A stretch of DNA of 64,000 bases from Luteimonas sp. BLCC-B24 (GTDB lineage Bacteria > Pseudomonadota > Gammaproteobacteria > Xanthomonadales > Xanthomonadaceae): NCBI RefSeq assembly GCF_028550595.1, contig NZ_JAQQGN010000005.1, forward strand, positions 124,001-188,000. The letters run 5' to 3'. Below are positions 12,970 to 21,450 of the stretch, one piece after another; within the stretch, counting starts at the first letter, position 1; the number at the start of each line of letters is the position of its first letter. Made by a program: the position numbers and the translations under genes. Under the pieces are notes generated by a model that saw nothing but the letters and a program-made list of their open reading frames with translations, made no database searches and had not been told where the DNA came from.

Positions 12970-14172
12970 ATGCCGGCCATCGCCATCCGCGCCTACACGG
13001 CGACCACCGCGCTCGGTCGCGGCAACGCCGCCCAGCGCGAGGCCCTGCGTGCGCGGCGCAGCGGGCTGCGTCGCAACGACTTCGGCGACGCACCGCTGCC
13101 GACCTGGATCGGACGTGTCGACGGCCTCGAAGACGCCGCCCTGCCCGCCGCACTGGCGCGCTGGGAGTGCCGCAACAACCGGCTCGCCTGGCTGGCGCTG
13201 CAGCAGGACGGCGTGCAGGCCGCACTCGATGGCCTGATCGCGCGTCACGGCGCCGAGCGCATCGCGCTGGTCATCGGCACCTCGACCTCCAGCATCGGTG
13301 CCAGCGAGGAGGCCTATGCCCGCGCGGAGGTCGATGCCGACGGGACGCGCCGGATGCCCGACGACCTGGCCCGGCCCATCGTCCACACCCCGCATTCGCT
13401 GGGCGATTTCCTGCAGCACGCCACCGGCCTGCGCGGCCCGTGCATCACCGTGGCCACCGCGTGCTCGTCGAGCGCCAAGGTGTTCGCGCAGGCGGCGCGG
13501 ATGATCGAGGCCGGCGTCGTCGACGCGGCACTCGTCGGCGGCGTCGACACGCTGTGCGGCAGCGTGCTGTTCGGCTTCAACGCGCTGGGCCTGGTCTCGC
13601 AGAATCCCTGCCTGCCGTTCGACGCGCATCGCGACGGCCTGTCGCTCGGCGAGGCCGGCGGCTATGCGGTGCTCGAGCGTGCGGGGCCCGACGAGACCGG
13701 TCCGCTGCTGCGCGGCTACGGCGAATCCAGCGATTCGCACCACATGTCGGCGCCGCATCCCGAAGGGCTCGGCGCGCTGCTGGCGATGCGCGGTGCGCTC
13801 GCGCGCGCGGGCATCGATGCGGGCGAGGTCGGCTATCTGAACCTCCACGGCACCTCGACCCCGGCCAACGACACCGTCGAGGCCGGCGCGGTGAAGACAC
13901 TCTTCCCGGACACGCTGCACGCCAGTTCGACCAAGGGCTGGACCGGGCACACGCTCGGCGCGGCGGGCATCGTCGAATCGGTGTTCGCGCTGTTCGCGCT
14001 GGAAGACGGCCTGTTGCCGGGCATCCTGTACAGCGAAACACCGGACGCGGCCTGTGGGCCGCAGATCCGCTTCGACAACGCCGAGGCCGAGATCCGCTAC
14101 GCGATGAACAATTCCTTCGGCTTCGGCGGCAACAACTGCGCGCTGGTGTTCGGCCGCGGAGCGGCGGCATGA
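12970..14172 (+). CDS. Beta-ketoacyl-ACP synthase (aryl-polyene type)
   Basis: 400 aa. It condenses malonyl-ACP with the growing aryl-polyenyl chain. The full elongating KS triad is present: C165 (TACSSS), H293 (LHGTSTPAND) and H327 (TGHTLGAAG), plus the C-terminal NNSFGFGGNN loop. An in-frame GTG at 12943 with an upstream GGA is an alternative start. It heads a four-gene block in which each stop overlaps the next start by 4 nt, and would pair with the truncated partner directly downstream. Confidence 0.9.
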   Translation: MPAIAIRAYTATTALGRGNAAQREALRARRSGLRRNDFGDAPLPTWIGRVDGLEDAALPAALARWECRNNRLAWLALQQDGVQAALDGLIARHGAERIALVIGTSTSSIGASEEAYARAEVDADGTRRMPDDLARPIVHTPHSLGDFLQHATGLRGPCITVATACSSSAKVFAQAARMIEAGVVDAALVGGVDTLCGSVLFGFNALGLVSQNPCLPFDAHRDGLSLGEAGGYAVLERAGPDETGPLLRGYGESSDSHHMSAPHPEGLGALLAMRGALARAGIDAGEVGYLNLHGTSTPANDTVEAGAVKTLFPDTLHASSTKGWTGHTLGAAGIVESVFALFALEDGLLPGILYSETPDAACGPQIRFDNAEAEIRYAMNNSFGFGGNNCALVFGRGAAA

Positions 14173-14945
14173 GCGCGCTGACCGCGACGATTGCCGGCAT
14201 CGGCTTCTGGGCCGACGGCCTGCCCGACTGGGACGCCGCCACGGCCTTCGCCCGCGACGGCGTACGCCCGGAGACCGCACCCGCGCGGCCTGCGCCGCAG
14301 CTGCTGGCCCCGAACGAACGCCGGCGTGCACCCGGCTCGGTCGCGGTCGCGCTCGAGGTCGCCCTCGCCGCATGCCGCGCCGCCGGTCGCGACCCGGCCA
14401 CGCTGCCGTCGGTGTTCGCCTCCACCCACGGCGATCTCGCGATCACCGACTACATGTGCGAGACGCTGGCGACCGACCCGACCGCGGTGTCGCCGACCAA
14501 GTTCCACAATTCCGTGCACAACGCCGCTGCGGGCTACTGGACGATCGGCGCCGGCTGCACCGAGGCGGCGACGGCGATCAGTGCGTTCGACGGCACCTTC
14601 GCCCAGGGCCTGCTGGAAGCGGTGCTGCAGTTGGCGACCGGCAGCGACGCGGTACTGCTGGTCGCCTACGACACGGCGGCCACCGGCCTGCTGGGCACGG
14701 TGACGCACAGCGAGGGCCTGCTGGGCGCGGCGCTGGTGCTGAGCCGGGGCGGCACCGGCCCGCGCCTGAGCCTCGCACTGCGCGACGGCGACGATACGCC
14801 GGCGACCGGCCCGCTCGCGACCCGTGCCGCAGGCAACGCGATGGCGCAGATGCTGCCGCTGTTCGATGCGCTCGCCACCGGCACGTCCGAGGCGCGGCTC
14901 AAGGCCGGGCCGCACCGCCAGCTGGTGGTGGAGATCGCGCGATGA
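14169..14945 (+). CDS. Half-size ketosynthase-like protein (chain-length-factor-like)
   Basis: 258 aa, about two thirds of a normal ketosynthase. It keeps the N-terminal thiolase-like fold (FASTHGDLAITDY, TKFHNSVHNAAAGYWTI, GLLGTVTHSEG) but lacks the C-terminal half with the HGT and HTLG histidines. It therefore should not condense alone and probably forms a heterodimer with the KS encoded just upstream, as in type II polyketide chain-length factors. It overlaps both neighbours by ATGA. Such short KS-like proteins are a hallmark of aryl-polyene clusters. Confidence 0.85.
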   Translation: MSALTATIAGIGFWADGLPDWDAATAFARDGVRPETAPARPAPQLLAPNERRRAPGSVAVALEVALAACRAAGRDPATLPSVFASTHGDLAITDYMCETLATDPTAVSPTKFHNSVHNAAAGYWTIGAGCTEAATAISAFDGTFAQGLLEAVLQLATGSDAVLLVAYDTAATGLLGTVTHSEGLLGAALVLSRGGTGPRLSLALRDGDDTPATGPLATRAAGNAMAQMLPLFDALATGTSEARLKAGPHRQLVVEIAR

Positions 14946-15763
14946 CCACCGCCCGCCTGCATCGCGGCAATGTCGCGGTGGTGATTCCGGCGCTCAACGA
15001 GGCGCTGCGGATCGACGAGGTGGTCAGCAGTGCGCTCGACCACTGCGATCACGTGATCGTCGTCGACGACGGCTCCGACGATGCGACCGCCGAGATCGTC
15101 GCGGCGCTGCCGGTGACCCTGCTGCGCCACGCGCAGCGCATGGGCAAGGGCGCCGCCCTGCGCGACGGTTTCGCCGAGGCACGCCGGCGCGGGTTCGAGG
15201 CCGTGGTCACGATGGACGGCGACGGCCAACATCGCGCCAGCGACATCCCGCGGCTGATCGAGGCGGCCAACCGCCATCCGGGCTGCATCGTCAACGGCGC
15301 GCGTCTGAGGAAGCGCGGGACGCAGCCCTGGTACCGCCGCATCGGCAACGATTTCGGCGACTGGGGCATCGCCTGGGCCTGCGGCTACCGGCTGGTCGAC
15401 AGCCAGAGCGGCCAGCGTCTCTATCCGGCCTCCGTGCTCGCGCTCGAGCACGTGCCGGGCGAGGGCTTCGTCTACGAGGCACAGATCCTGATTTCGGCCG
15501 CGCGCGAACTCGGCTGCGGACTGGTCTCGGTGCCGGTCGAAACCCGCTACCGCAGTGCGGATTCCGACGAACAGTTCCGCCAGAGCCACTTCCGCCTGGT
15601 GCACGACCTCTATCGCATCACCGCGCACGTGACCGCGCAGGTCCTGGCGCAGGGCGACATCGTCGGCCGCTACCGGCAGCTGCGCCGCCGCCCGCCGGTC
15701 ATCGACGATCCGGGCAACGATCTCGCCGCACCGCCCGCGGCGACCATGCAGGAGACAGGATGA
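14942..15763 (+). CDS. Family 2 glycosyltransferase
   Basis: 273 aa. A GT-A fold transferase with VVIPALNEALRIDEV, the nucleotide-binding VVDDGSDD and the metal-binding MDGDGQH. No clear membrane segment, so cytoplasmic. GT2 enzymes of this type occur in aryl-polyene and xanthomonadin clusters and may add a sugar to the pigment or its lipid anchor; the donor is unknown. The start overlaps the preceding stop by 4 nt. Confidence 0.88.
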   Translation: MTTARLHRGNVAVVIPALNEALRIDEVVSSALDHCDHVIVVDDGSDDATAEIVAALPVTLLRHAQRMGKGAALRDGFAEARRRGFEAVVTMDGDGQHRASDIPRLIEAANRHPGCIVNGARLRKRGTQPWYRRIGNDFGDWGIAWACGYRLVDSQSGQRLYPASVLALEHVPGEGFVYEAQILISAARELGCGLVSVPVETRYRSADSDEQFRQSHFRLVHDLYRITAHVTAQVLAQGDIVGRYRQLRRRPPVIDDPGNDLAAPPAATMQETG

Positions 15764-17391
15764 TGCGCGACGCCGATTCCGCCCGCCGCACCGACGTCGC
15801 CGTTCTCGGCGGCGGACTGGCCGGTCTGACGCTGGCGCTGCAGTTGCGCCGGCAGCATCCCGAACTCGATGTCACCGTGATCGAACGCCGCCAGCATCCG
15901 GTACGCGAGGCGGCGCACAAGGTCGGCGAATCCAGCGTCGAGATCGGCGCGCACTATTTCGCCAACGTCCTGGGCCTGCGCGAGCACCTGGATACCGAGC
16001 AGATCCGGAAGTTCGGTTTCCGCTTCTTCTTCTCCGACGGCAGCGACCACGTCGACCGCTGCACCGAGCTGGGCGTGAGCCAGCTGATGCCGACGCCGTC
16101 GTGGCAGATCGACCGCGGCCGCTTCGAGAACCATCTGGGCGAACGCGCGCGTGCGCTCGGCGTGCGCTTCGACGACGGCGCGGTGGTCCGTGGCATCGAT
16201 CTGGCCGACGACGCGTCCGATCACACGGTCCACGTCGAACGCGACGGCACTACGCATGCACTCGCCTGCCGCTGGGTGGTCGATGCCAGCGGGCGTGTCG
16301 GCCTGCTCAAGCGCAAGCTGGATCTGGCGATGGCCAATGCGCACAACGCGAACGCGGTGTGGTGGCGCGTGGACGGCTTCGTCGATCCCAACGCCTGGTC
16401 GGAGGACACGCAGTGGCTGCAGCGCTGCGATCCGCCGGACCGCTGGCGTTCGACCAACCACATGTGCGGGCCGGGCTACTGGTTCTGGCTGATTCCGCTG
16501 TCGTCGGGCGCGCATTCGCTGGGCATCGTCTGCGACGCGGACATGCACCCGCTCGACACCATGAACACACACGCCAAGGCGATGGACTGGCTGCGCCGCC
16601 ATCAGCCGCAGGTCGCCGCCAGCCTCGATCGCAGCGAGCACACGCTGCAGGACTTCATGTTCCTGCGCAAATTCTCCTACGGCTGCAAACAGGTGTTCTC
16701 GCGCAACCGCTGGGCGCTGACGGGCGAGGCCGGGCTGTTTCTGGATCCGTTCTACTCGCCGGGCAGCGACTTCATCGCGATCAGCAACACCTACATCTGC
16801 GACCTGATCGCCCGCGAGCAGGCCGGCCGCGACATCACCCACCATGCCGAACTCTATCAGCAGCTGTATTTCTCGTTCTACGAGAACACGCTGACGCTCT
16901 ACCAGGACCAGTACGCGCTGTTCGGCGACGAGCAGGTCATGCCGGTCAAGGTGATCTGGGACTACACCTACTACTGGGCGCTGCTGGCGCCGCTGTTCTG
17001 CAGCGGACGCATCACCGACCTGGCCACGCTGGGGCGGCTGCGCCCAGCGTTCAACGAGGCACGCGCGCTGAACCTCGCGGTCCAGCCCCTGCTGCGCGCC
17101 TGGGGCGCGGCCAATGCCGGCGGCCCCCGGCCCGAGGCCCGGTTGCTGGACCAGTTCAAGATCGACTGGTTCTGCGACATGAACGCCGCGCTGCACGATG
17201 TCATGGATACCGACGCGTTCGTGGCGCGGGTCGACGCCAACGTGGCGCGGATGCGCTGGCTGGCCGGCGAGATCCTGCAGCGGGCACGCAAGCACCACCC
17301 CGCCATCGACGACCAGGGACTGGGCGCGCTGCTGGCGTCCGACGCCCCGCCGCCGTCGCTGGCACCGGTTTGGTACGCCGACGCCGCCTGA
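15760..17391 (+). CDS. FAD-dependent halogenase-like oxidoreductase of the pigment cluster
   Basis: 543 aa (ATG ATG at 15760/15763; AGGAGA at 15750-15755 favours the second). GGGLAGL (residues 17-23) binds FAD. HKVGESS, K84 in QIRKFGF and the WFWLIP signature mark it as flavin-halogenase family. Instead of the tryptophan-halogenase EPLEST it has DPFYSPGSDF, the form seen in halogenases that act on phenols or carrier-bound rings. Xanthomonadins are brominated on the aryl end, so bromination is a reasonable guess; an oxidase or hydroxylase role cannot be excluded. It is the last gene of the plus-strand block. Confidence 0.82.
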   Translation: MMRDADSARRTDVAVLGGGLAGLTLALQLRRQHPELDVTVIERRQHPVREAAHKVGESSVEIGAHYFANVLGLREHLDTEQIRKFGFRFFFSDGSDHVDRCTELGVSQLMPTPSWQIDRGRFENHLGERARALGVRFDDGAVVRGIDLADDASDHTVHVERDGTTHALACRWVVDASGRVGLLKRKLDLAMANAHNANAVWWRVDGFVDPNAWSEDTQWLQRCDPPDRWRSTNHMCGPGYWFWLIPLSSGAHSLGIVCDADMHPLDTMNTHAKAMDWLRRHQPQVAASLDRSEHTLQDFMFLRKFSYGCKQVFSRNRWALTGEAGLFLDPFYSPGSDFIAISNTYICDLIAREQAGRDITHHAELYQQLYFSFYENTLTLYQDQYALFGDEQVMPVKVIWDYTYYWALLAPLFCSGRITDLATLGRLRPAFNEARALNLAVQPLLRAWGAANAGGPRPEARLLDQFKIDWFCDMNAALHDVMDTDAFVARVDANVARMRWLAGEILQRARKHHPAIDDQGLGALLASDAPPPSLAPVWYADAA

Positions 17392-17463
17392 CGCACGCCT
17401 CGCCCCTGCGCCGGCTGCCGGCACGCGCGACGCGTCCAGGCTGCGGATAGGGCTGACCAAACG

Positions 17464-17489
17464 GGCACCGCGTCCGCAGACGCGGTGCC
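17464..17489. terminator. Hairpin between convergent genes
   Basis: A perfect 11-bp stem, GGCACCGCGTC (17464-17474) with GACGCGGTGCC (17479-17489), and a CGCA loop. It lies midway between the convergent halogenase-like gene and yliI. No strong T-run on either side, so a two-way transcript end is inferred from position and stability. Confidence 0.5.
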
Positions 17490-17547
17490 GCATGGCGTCG
17501 GATTCCGGATGCGTTCCGGAGCGCGGCTGCGTGGCCCGCGCATCCGA

Positions 17548-18642
17548 TCAGTTGGGCACCAGCCGCAGGACCCGTCCGTCGGATTCGTCGGTGAGCACGT
17601 AGAGCGCACCGCCGGGGCCGACGCGCACGTCGCGGATGCGCTCACCGAGATCGTCGAGCAGGATCTCCTGGGCTCCCGGAGCGCCACCGGCCATCGGAAT
17701 CCGCCGCAGGCTCTTCTCGGCCAGCGCGGCGACGAACAGATTGCCGTCCCAGCCCGGGAACGCATCGCCGTCGTACAGCGCCAATCCGGCAGGCGCGATC
17801 GACGGCGTCCAGTGCAGGACCGGCTGTTCCATGCCGGTCATCCGGGTGAACGGCGTGATCAGCGCGCGGCTGTAGTCGCGGCCGAAGCTCACCAGCGGCC
17901 ATCCGTAATTGGTGCCCGGCGTGATGATGTTGAGTTCGTCGCCGCCGCGCGGGCCATGCTCGTGCGCGTAGATGCGGTCGCGCGCGGCATCGTAGACCAG
18001 GCCCTGGATGTGCCGGTGGCCGTAGCTGTAGATCTCCGGCAGCGCACCCGCGCGACCGACGAACGGGTTGTCCTTCGGCACGCTGCCGTCGGCGTGGATG
18101 CGCACGACGGTGCCCAGGTGGCTGTCGAGCTTCTGCGACTCCTCGCGGAAGAAGAAGCCGTCGCCGAGGCCCATCAGCAAGGTGCCGTCGGGCAGCAGCA
18201 GCAGACGGCCGCCGCCGTGGGCGTCGCCGGATTTCGACGGATGGGTGGTGAAGATCGGCTGCACGTCGCTCAGCCGCTGGCCGTCGAAACGCGCACGTAC
18301 GATGCGGGTGTGGTTGGCGTTCTTGTCGCCGTGCACGAACGACAGGAACAGCACGCCGCTGCGTTCGAAGTCCGCCGCCGGCAGCACCTCGAGCAGGCCC
18401 GACTGGCCGGAGTCGAACACCGCCGGCACGCCTTCCACGGGAGCCTCGCGCAAGGCGCCGTTCTCGATGACGCGCAGCCGTCCCGGGCGTTCGGTGACCA
18501 GCGCACGGCCGTCGGGCAGGAAGGCGATCGACCAGGGATGCTCCAGGCCCTCGGCCACCGTTTCGACACGGAATTCCGCCCGGGCCGGCACCGCGGCCAC
18601 CAGCAGCACACCCAGCACGAACGCCCCCAGACCTCGCATCAT
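17548..18642 (-). CDS. yliI: PQQ-dependent soluble aldose dehydrogenase (YliI family)
   Basis: 364 aa. A six-bladed propeller enzyme that would oxidise aldose sugars in the periplasm with PQQ. The signal peptide (1-20, ending ARAEF) was used to pick the ATG ATG at 18642. Family motifs: GLEHPWSIAFLPDG, DAHGGGRL, SYGHRHIQGL, HEHGPRGGDELN, GTNYGWP, GERIRDVRVGPGG and VLTDESDG, matching E. coli YliI closely from memory. It lies in the middle of the aryl-polyene region but has no evident link to it. Confidence 0.9.
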   Translation of the reverse strand: MMRGLGAFVLGVLLVAAVPARAEFRVETVAEGLEHPWSIAFLPDGRALVTERPGRLRVIENGALREAPVEGVPAVFDSGQSGLLEVLPAADFERSGVLFLSFVHGDKNANHTRIVRARFDGQRLSDVQPIFTTHPSKSGDAHGGGRLLLLPDGTLLMGLGDGFFFREESQKLDSHLGTVVRIHADGSVPKDNPFVGRAGALPEIYSYGHRHIQGLVYDAARDRIYAHEHGPRGGDELNIITPGTNYGWPLVSFGRDYSRALITPFTRMTGMEQPVLHWTPSIAPAGLALYDGDAFPGWDGNLFVAALAEKSLRRIPMAGGAPGAQEILLDDLGERIRDVRVGPGGALYVLTDESDGRVLRLVPN

Positions 18643-18710
18643 CACTCGCTCTCCATCGCGCCTATGCGCCAATCGAACGTCGAGTCGATCACGAAACGGG
18701 AGAACAGCGA

Positions 18711-19220
18711 GTGAAAACGTCGGCACTGAAAGGCGTGGTTCCCGCATTCCTGCTGGCGCTCGTGCTGGCCATCGTCTGGGGCTCGATCGTGCAGAGCCAG
18801 TACAACCTGGCGGCCCTGGCCTCGATCGGCGCGGACGTCGGCTCGGTGCGGCTCCAGGTCACGCTGCGCGACATCTTCAGCGGTTTCTCGCTCACGTACG
18901 GCGGTTACGTGGTGGCGCCCGCACTCCTGGTCGCGTTCGGCGTGGTCGCGCTGCTCGAACCGAAAGCGCCGGCCGCCGCGCGCGTTCCGCTTTACGCACT
19001 GGCCGGCGTGGTCGCGCTGTTGATCGCGATTCCGTTGGTCAACTGGCTGTCGCCGGTGGCACTGCTGGTCGGGGCGACGCGCGAGTGGTCCTGCGCGTTC
19101 TGGATGGCGGCCGCCGGCGTGCCTGCAGGCCTGCTCTACGCCCTGCTCGCCCCCGCGCGCCGCCGGGTCACGGAGGCGCCGCCGGTGCTGGTGCACGCGC
19201 CGGACTCGCGTCGCGGCTGA
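18711..19220 (+). CDS. Four-helix membrane protein of unknown function
   Basis: 169 aa. GTG start with GGGAG 8 nt upstream. Four hydrophobic segments (about 9-29, 63-83, 92-113, 123-147) with a short loop of about 30 residues, QSQYNLAALASIG onwards, between the first two. No family recognised. It diverges from yliI (68-nt gap) and is part of the three-gene stretch that interrupts the pigment locus. Confidence 0.65.
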   Translation: MKTSALKGVVPAFLLALVLAIVWGSIVQSQYNLAALASIGADVGSVRLQVTLRDIFSGFSLTYGGYVVAPALLVAFGVVALLEPKAPAAARVPLYALAGVVALLIAIPLVNWLSPVALLVGATREWSCAFWMAAAGVPAGLLYALLAPARRRVTEAPPVLVHAPDSRRG

Positions 19221-19587
19221 CCGCGCACTGCGGCCATCCACGGCACGGCACGCGTGCCGATGATGTGTCTGCGCGCGCTTCGCCGCGCCAGTCTTCTTTC
19301 GTGTCACGTGCCTATGCCGGTACCGCGTAGCACGGGTCGCTGGAGCTCTGACCGCGCACGCGCCCGTCGCGTCATGCCGCGCTCGAATCGACCGAACGGC
19401 GACACGCCGGTATACCCACTCCGGACACCGCGCGTTCCCGCGCCGGGCGCGATCGCGCAACGCCGATCGCAACCGACGCTGTCGGCGAATAGTCACCGGC
19501 GCAAATGCGGACCTCATCCGCGAACGCGCCGCTTGCGCGGCGCGTCGATGTACTTCAGATGCCTCGCGGACGACGCGTGCGGAGCGC
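19221..19587. other. Gene-free stretch
   Basis: 367 nt between the membrane-protein gene and the convergent lipoprotein gene. Short open frames cross it but none has a plausible start and recognisable composition. No hairpin or repeat stands out. Confidence 0.4.
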
Positions 19588-20064
19588 TCAGTTGCCGTCG
19601 GCGCCCGGGGCCTGCTGCGGTGTCGACATCGGCGGCGGGTTCGCCACCCAGATCGCGATCCCGCTCGCGTACTTCTGCTGTGGGCTGATGTTGACACCCA
19701 CGCCGGCGGACGAGAACGAACGTCCGCCGCCACGGCCGACGCCGCCCCCGACACTGACGCCGCCGCTGCGCTCGCCGTCGGCCGTGCCCTGGAACAGCAC
19801 GCCGTTGGCGCCGAGTTTCGCGGCCTCGTTGCGCAACTTCTGCAGCACGGAGTCGATCTTGTTCTGCTCGCCGTAGGTCAGCGCGCCGCTGCTGGTGTTG
19901 AGGATGGCGATCTCCTCGTACTGGCCCGGCGGCGGCCCGTGATAGATGCGCACCTGCGCCGGATCGATCGGCGCACGCGGCGTGCCGGTCAGCACGTGGG
20001 AACTGGCGCAGCCGGCCGTCAGCGCGGCGGCGAGCAGGACCAGAAGCAGACGGGGTGCGCGCAT
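19588..20064 (-). CDS. Small glycine-rich lipoprotein
   Basis: 158 aa. Lipoprotein signal with lipobox LTAGC (C19), so it is probably anchored in the outer membrane. The mature part has YHGPPPGQYEEIAIL and QKLRNEAAKLGANGVLF, the pattern of small Xanthomonadaceae lipoproteins related to RcsF/DUF4156-like folds, then a Gly/Ser-rich loop around VGGGVGRGGG and a final AIWVANPPP strand. It lies downstream of the pigment reductase, separated by 159 nt. Function unknown. Confidence 0.75.
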   Translation of the reverse strand: MRAPRLLLVLLAAALTAGCASSHVLTGTPRAPIDPAQVRIYHGPPPGQYEEIAILNTSSGALTYGEQNKIDSVLQKLRNEAAKLGANGVLFQGTADGERSGGVSVGGGVGRGGGRSFSSAGVGVNISPQQKYASGIAIWVANPPPMSTPQQAPGADGN

Positions 20065-20223
20065 GGCGATGTCCTCGGCAAAAGGGGCGCCCGATCGGGC
20101 ACGCCGCCGATCATCGCGCCGGTGACCTGAAGCCGGCGTGGATGCCGCGCAGTCACGACGGCGCGCCGTGCCGGACGCCGATGCGCCTCGCATCGCCGAC
20201 CGCGGCGGCGCGACCCGTGGGCC

Positions 20224-20970
20224 TCAGCCCATGCCGCCGTTGATGCCGATGACCTGGCCGTTGATGTAGCCGGCCGGCTCCGAACACAGGAAGGCGACCA
20301 GCGCGGCCACTTCGTCCGGCGTGCCCGCACGTCCGGCGGGCACGATCTGCTTGACCGTCTCGGCCGGGAACGCGTCGTCGGCCATGCTGCCGGCAATGAC
20401 GCCGGGCGCGACGACGTTGACGCTGATGCCGCGGCTGGCCATCTCGCGCGCCAGCGATTTCGACGCGCCGTGCAGCGCGGCCTTCGCGGCGGCGTAGTTG
20501 GTCTGGCCGCGGTTGCCGGTGACGGCGGCGACCGAGGACACGCTGACGATCCGCCCCCAGCGCTTGCGCGCCATCGGCAGCAGCAGCGGCTGGGTCACGT
20601 GGAAGAACCCGTGGAGCGACACGTCGACGACGCGCTTCCACTGCGCATCGGTCATGCCGGCCATCGGCGCGTCGTCGTGGATGCCCGCGTTGTTGACGAT
20701 CACCTGGATCGCGCCGCCTTCGAGCAGACCCTCGATCGCCGCGCGCGTCGCCTCGCCGTCGGCGACGTCGAACGCGACCGCCTGGGCGCTGCCGCCCGCG
20801 GCCACGATGTCGGCGACCACGCCCTCGGCGCGTTGCAGGTTGCCGTTCGCATGCACGATGACATGCAGGCCGTCGGCGGCGAGGCGACGGCAGATCGCGC
20901 CGCCGATGTCGCCGCTGCCGCCGGTCACGAGCGCGCGGCGCATGGGCGCGCTGGAGTCGGAAGTCGTCAT
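20224..20970 (-). CDS. 3-ketoacyl-ACP reductase (FabG-like), aryl-polyene cluster
   Basis: 248 aa. A short-chain dehydrogenase that reduces the 3-keto group after each condensation, using NADPH. TGGSGDIG (residues 16-23) is the cofactor loop and NNAG the structural motif; catalytic S146, Y159 and K163 have the normal spacing. It is the last gene of the minus-strand operon, 30 nt after the dehydratase. Confidence 0.9.
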   Translation of the reverse strand: MTTSDSSAPMRRALVTGGSGDIGGAICRRLAADGLHVIVHANGNLQRAEGVVADIVAAGGSAQAVAFDVADGEATRAAIEGLLEGGAIQVIVNNAGIHDDAPMAGMTDAQWKRVVDVSLHGFFHVTQPLLLPMARKRWGRIVSVSSVAAVTGNRGQTNYAAAKAALHGASKSLAREMASRGISVNVVAPGVIAGSMADDAFPAETVKQIVPAGRAGTPDEVAALVAFLCSEPAGYINGQVIGINGGMG

Positions 20971-21000
20971 GCGGCCATTGTAGCGGGCCGACGGGCCGCC

Positions 21001-21450
21001 CTAGGCCGCGTCCTGCGCCGCGCCGAGCATCACGGCCGCGCGGCCTTCGGCGAGCAGCACGCCGTCGCATTCGATGCGGAATGCGTACTGCTGGCTGTCG
21101 CCGGCCTCGACCAGCACCTCGGCGACGCAGGTGAGATCGCCGACGAGATCATCGATGCGCGCGACGTGCAGCTGCATGCCGCGCAGGGCGACCAGCATGC
21201 CCGGCCGCACCGGTGCACCGCCCTCACGCGCGCGCAGGCCGCCGTGCACGGCCATCGCCTGGGCGCCGTACTCGCACAGGTGCAGCGCGCGCAGCTGGCC
21301 CGCGCTGCGCAGTGGATTGTCCGGGTCCCGGTGGCTGGCGCTGCGCAGGCACACGCGATCCGCGTCCCAGTCGTCGACGCCGTCCCACAGGCACATCGCG
21401 CCCTGGTGCGGAATCATCGCGAGGATGGCGCTGCGGTCGATGCGGCTCAT
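21001..21450 (-). CDS. 3-hydroxyacyl-ACP dehydratase, hot-dog fold (ApeP-like)
   Basis: 149 aa. It resembles the ApeP-type dehydratases of aryl-polyene clusters: IPHQGAMCLWDGVDDWD, then a HLCEYGAQAMAVHGGL helix with the His/Glu region, and a final strand DGVLLAEGRAAVML. It would remove water from the 3-hydroxyacyl-ACP. The start overlaps the MMPL stop by ATGA, so translation is probably coupled. Confidence 0.82.
   Translation of the reverse strand: MSRIDRSAILAMIPHQGAMCLWDGVDDWDADRVCLRSASHRDPDNPLRSAGQLRALHLCEYGAQAMAVHGGLRAREGGAPVRPGMLVALRGMQLHVARIDDLVGDLTCVAEVLVEAGDSQQYAFRIECDGVLLAEGRAAVMLGAAQDAA

Noticed and set aside
12970..17391. Fatty-acid synthesis operon instead of a pigment cluster
   Set aside because: The half-ketosynthase, halogenase-like enzyme, MMPL, LolA-like protein and XanB2 together fit an aryl-polyene locus, not primary fatty-acid synthesis.
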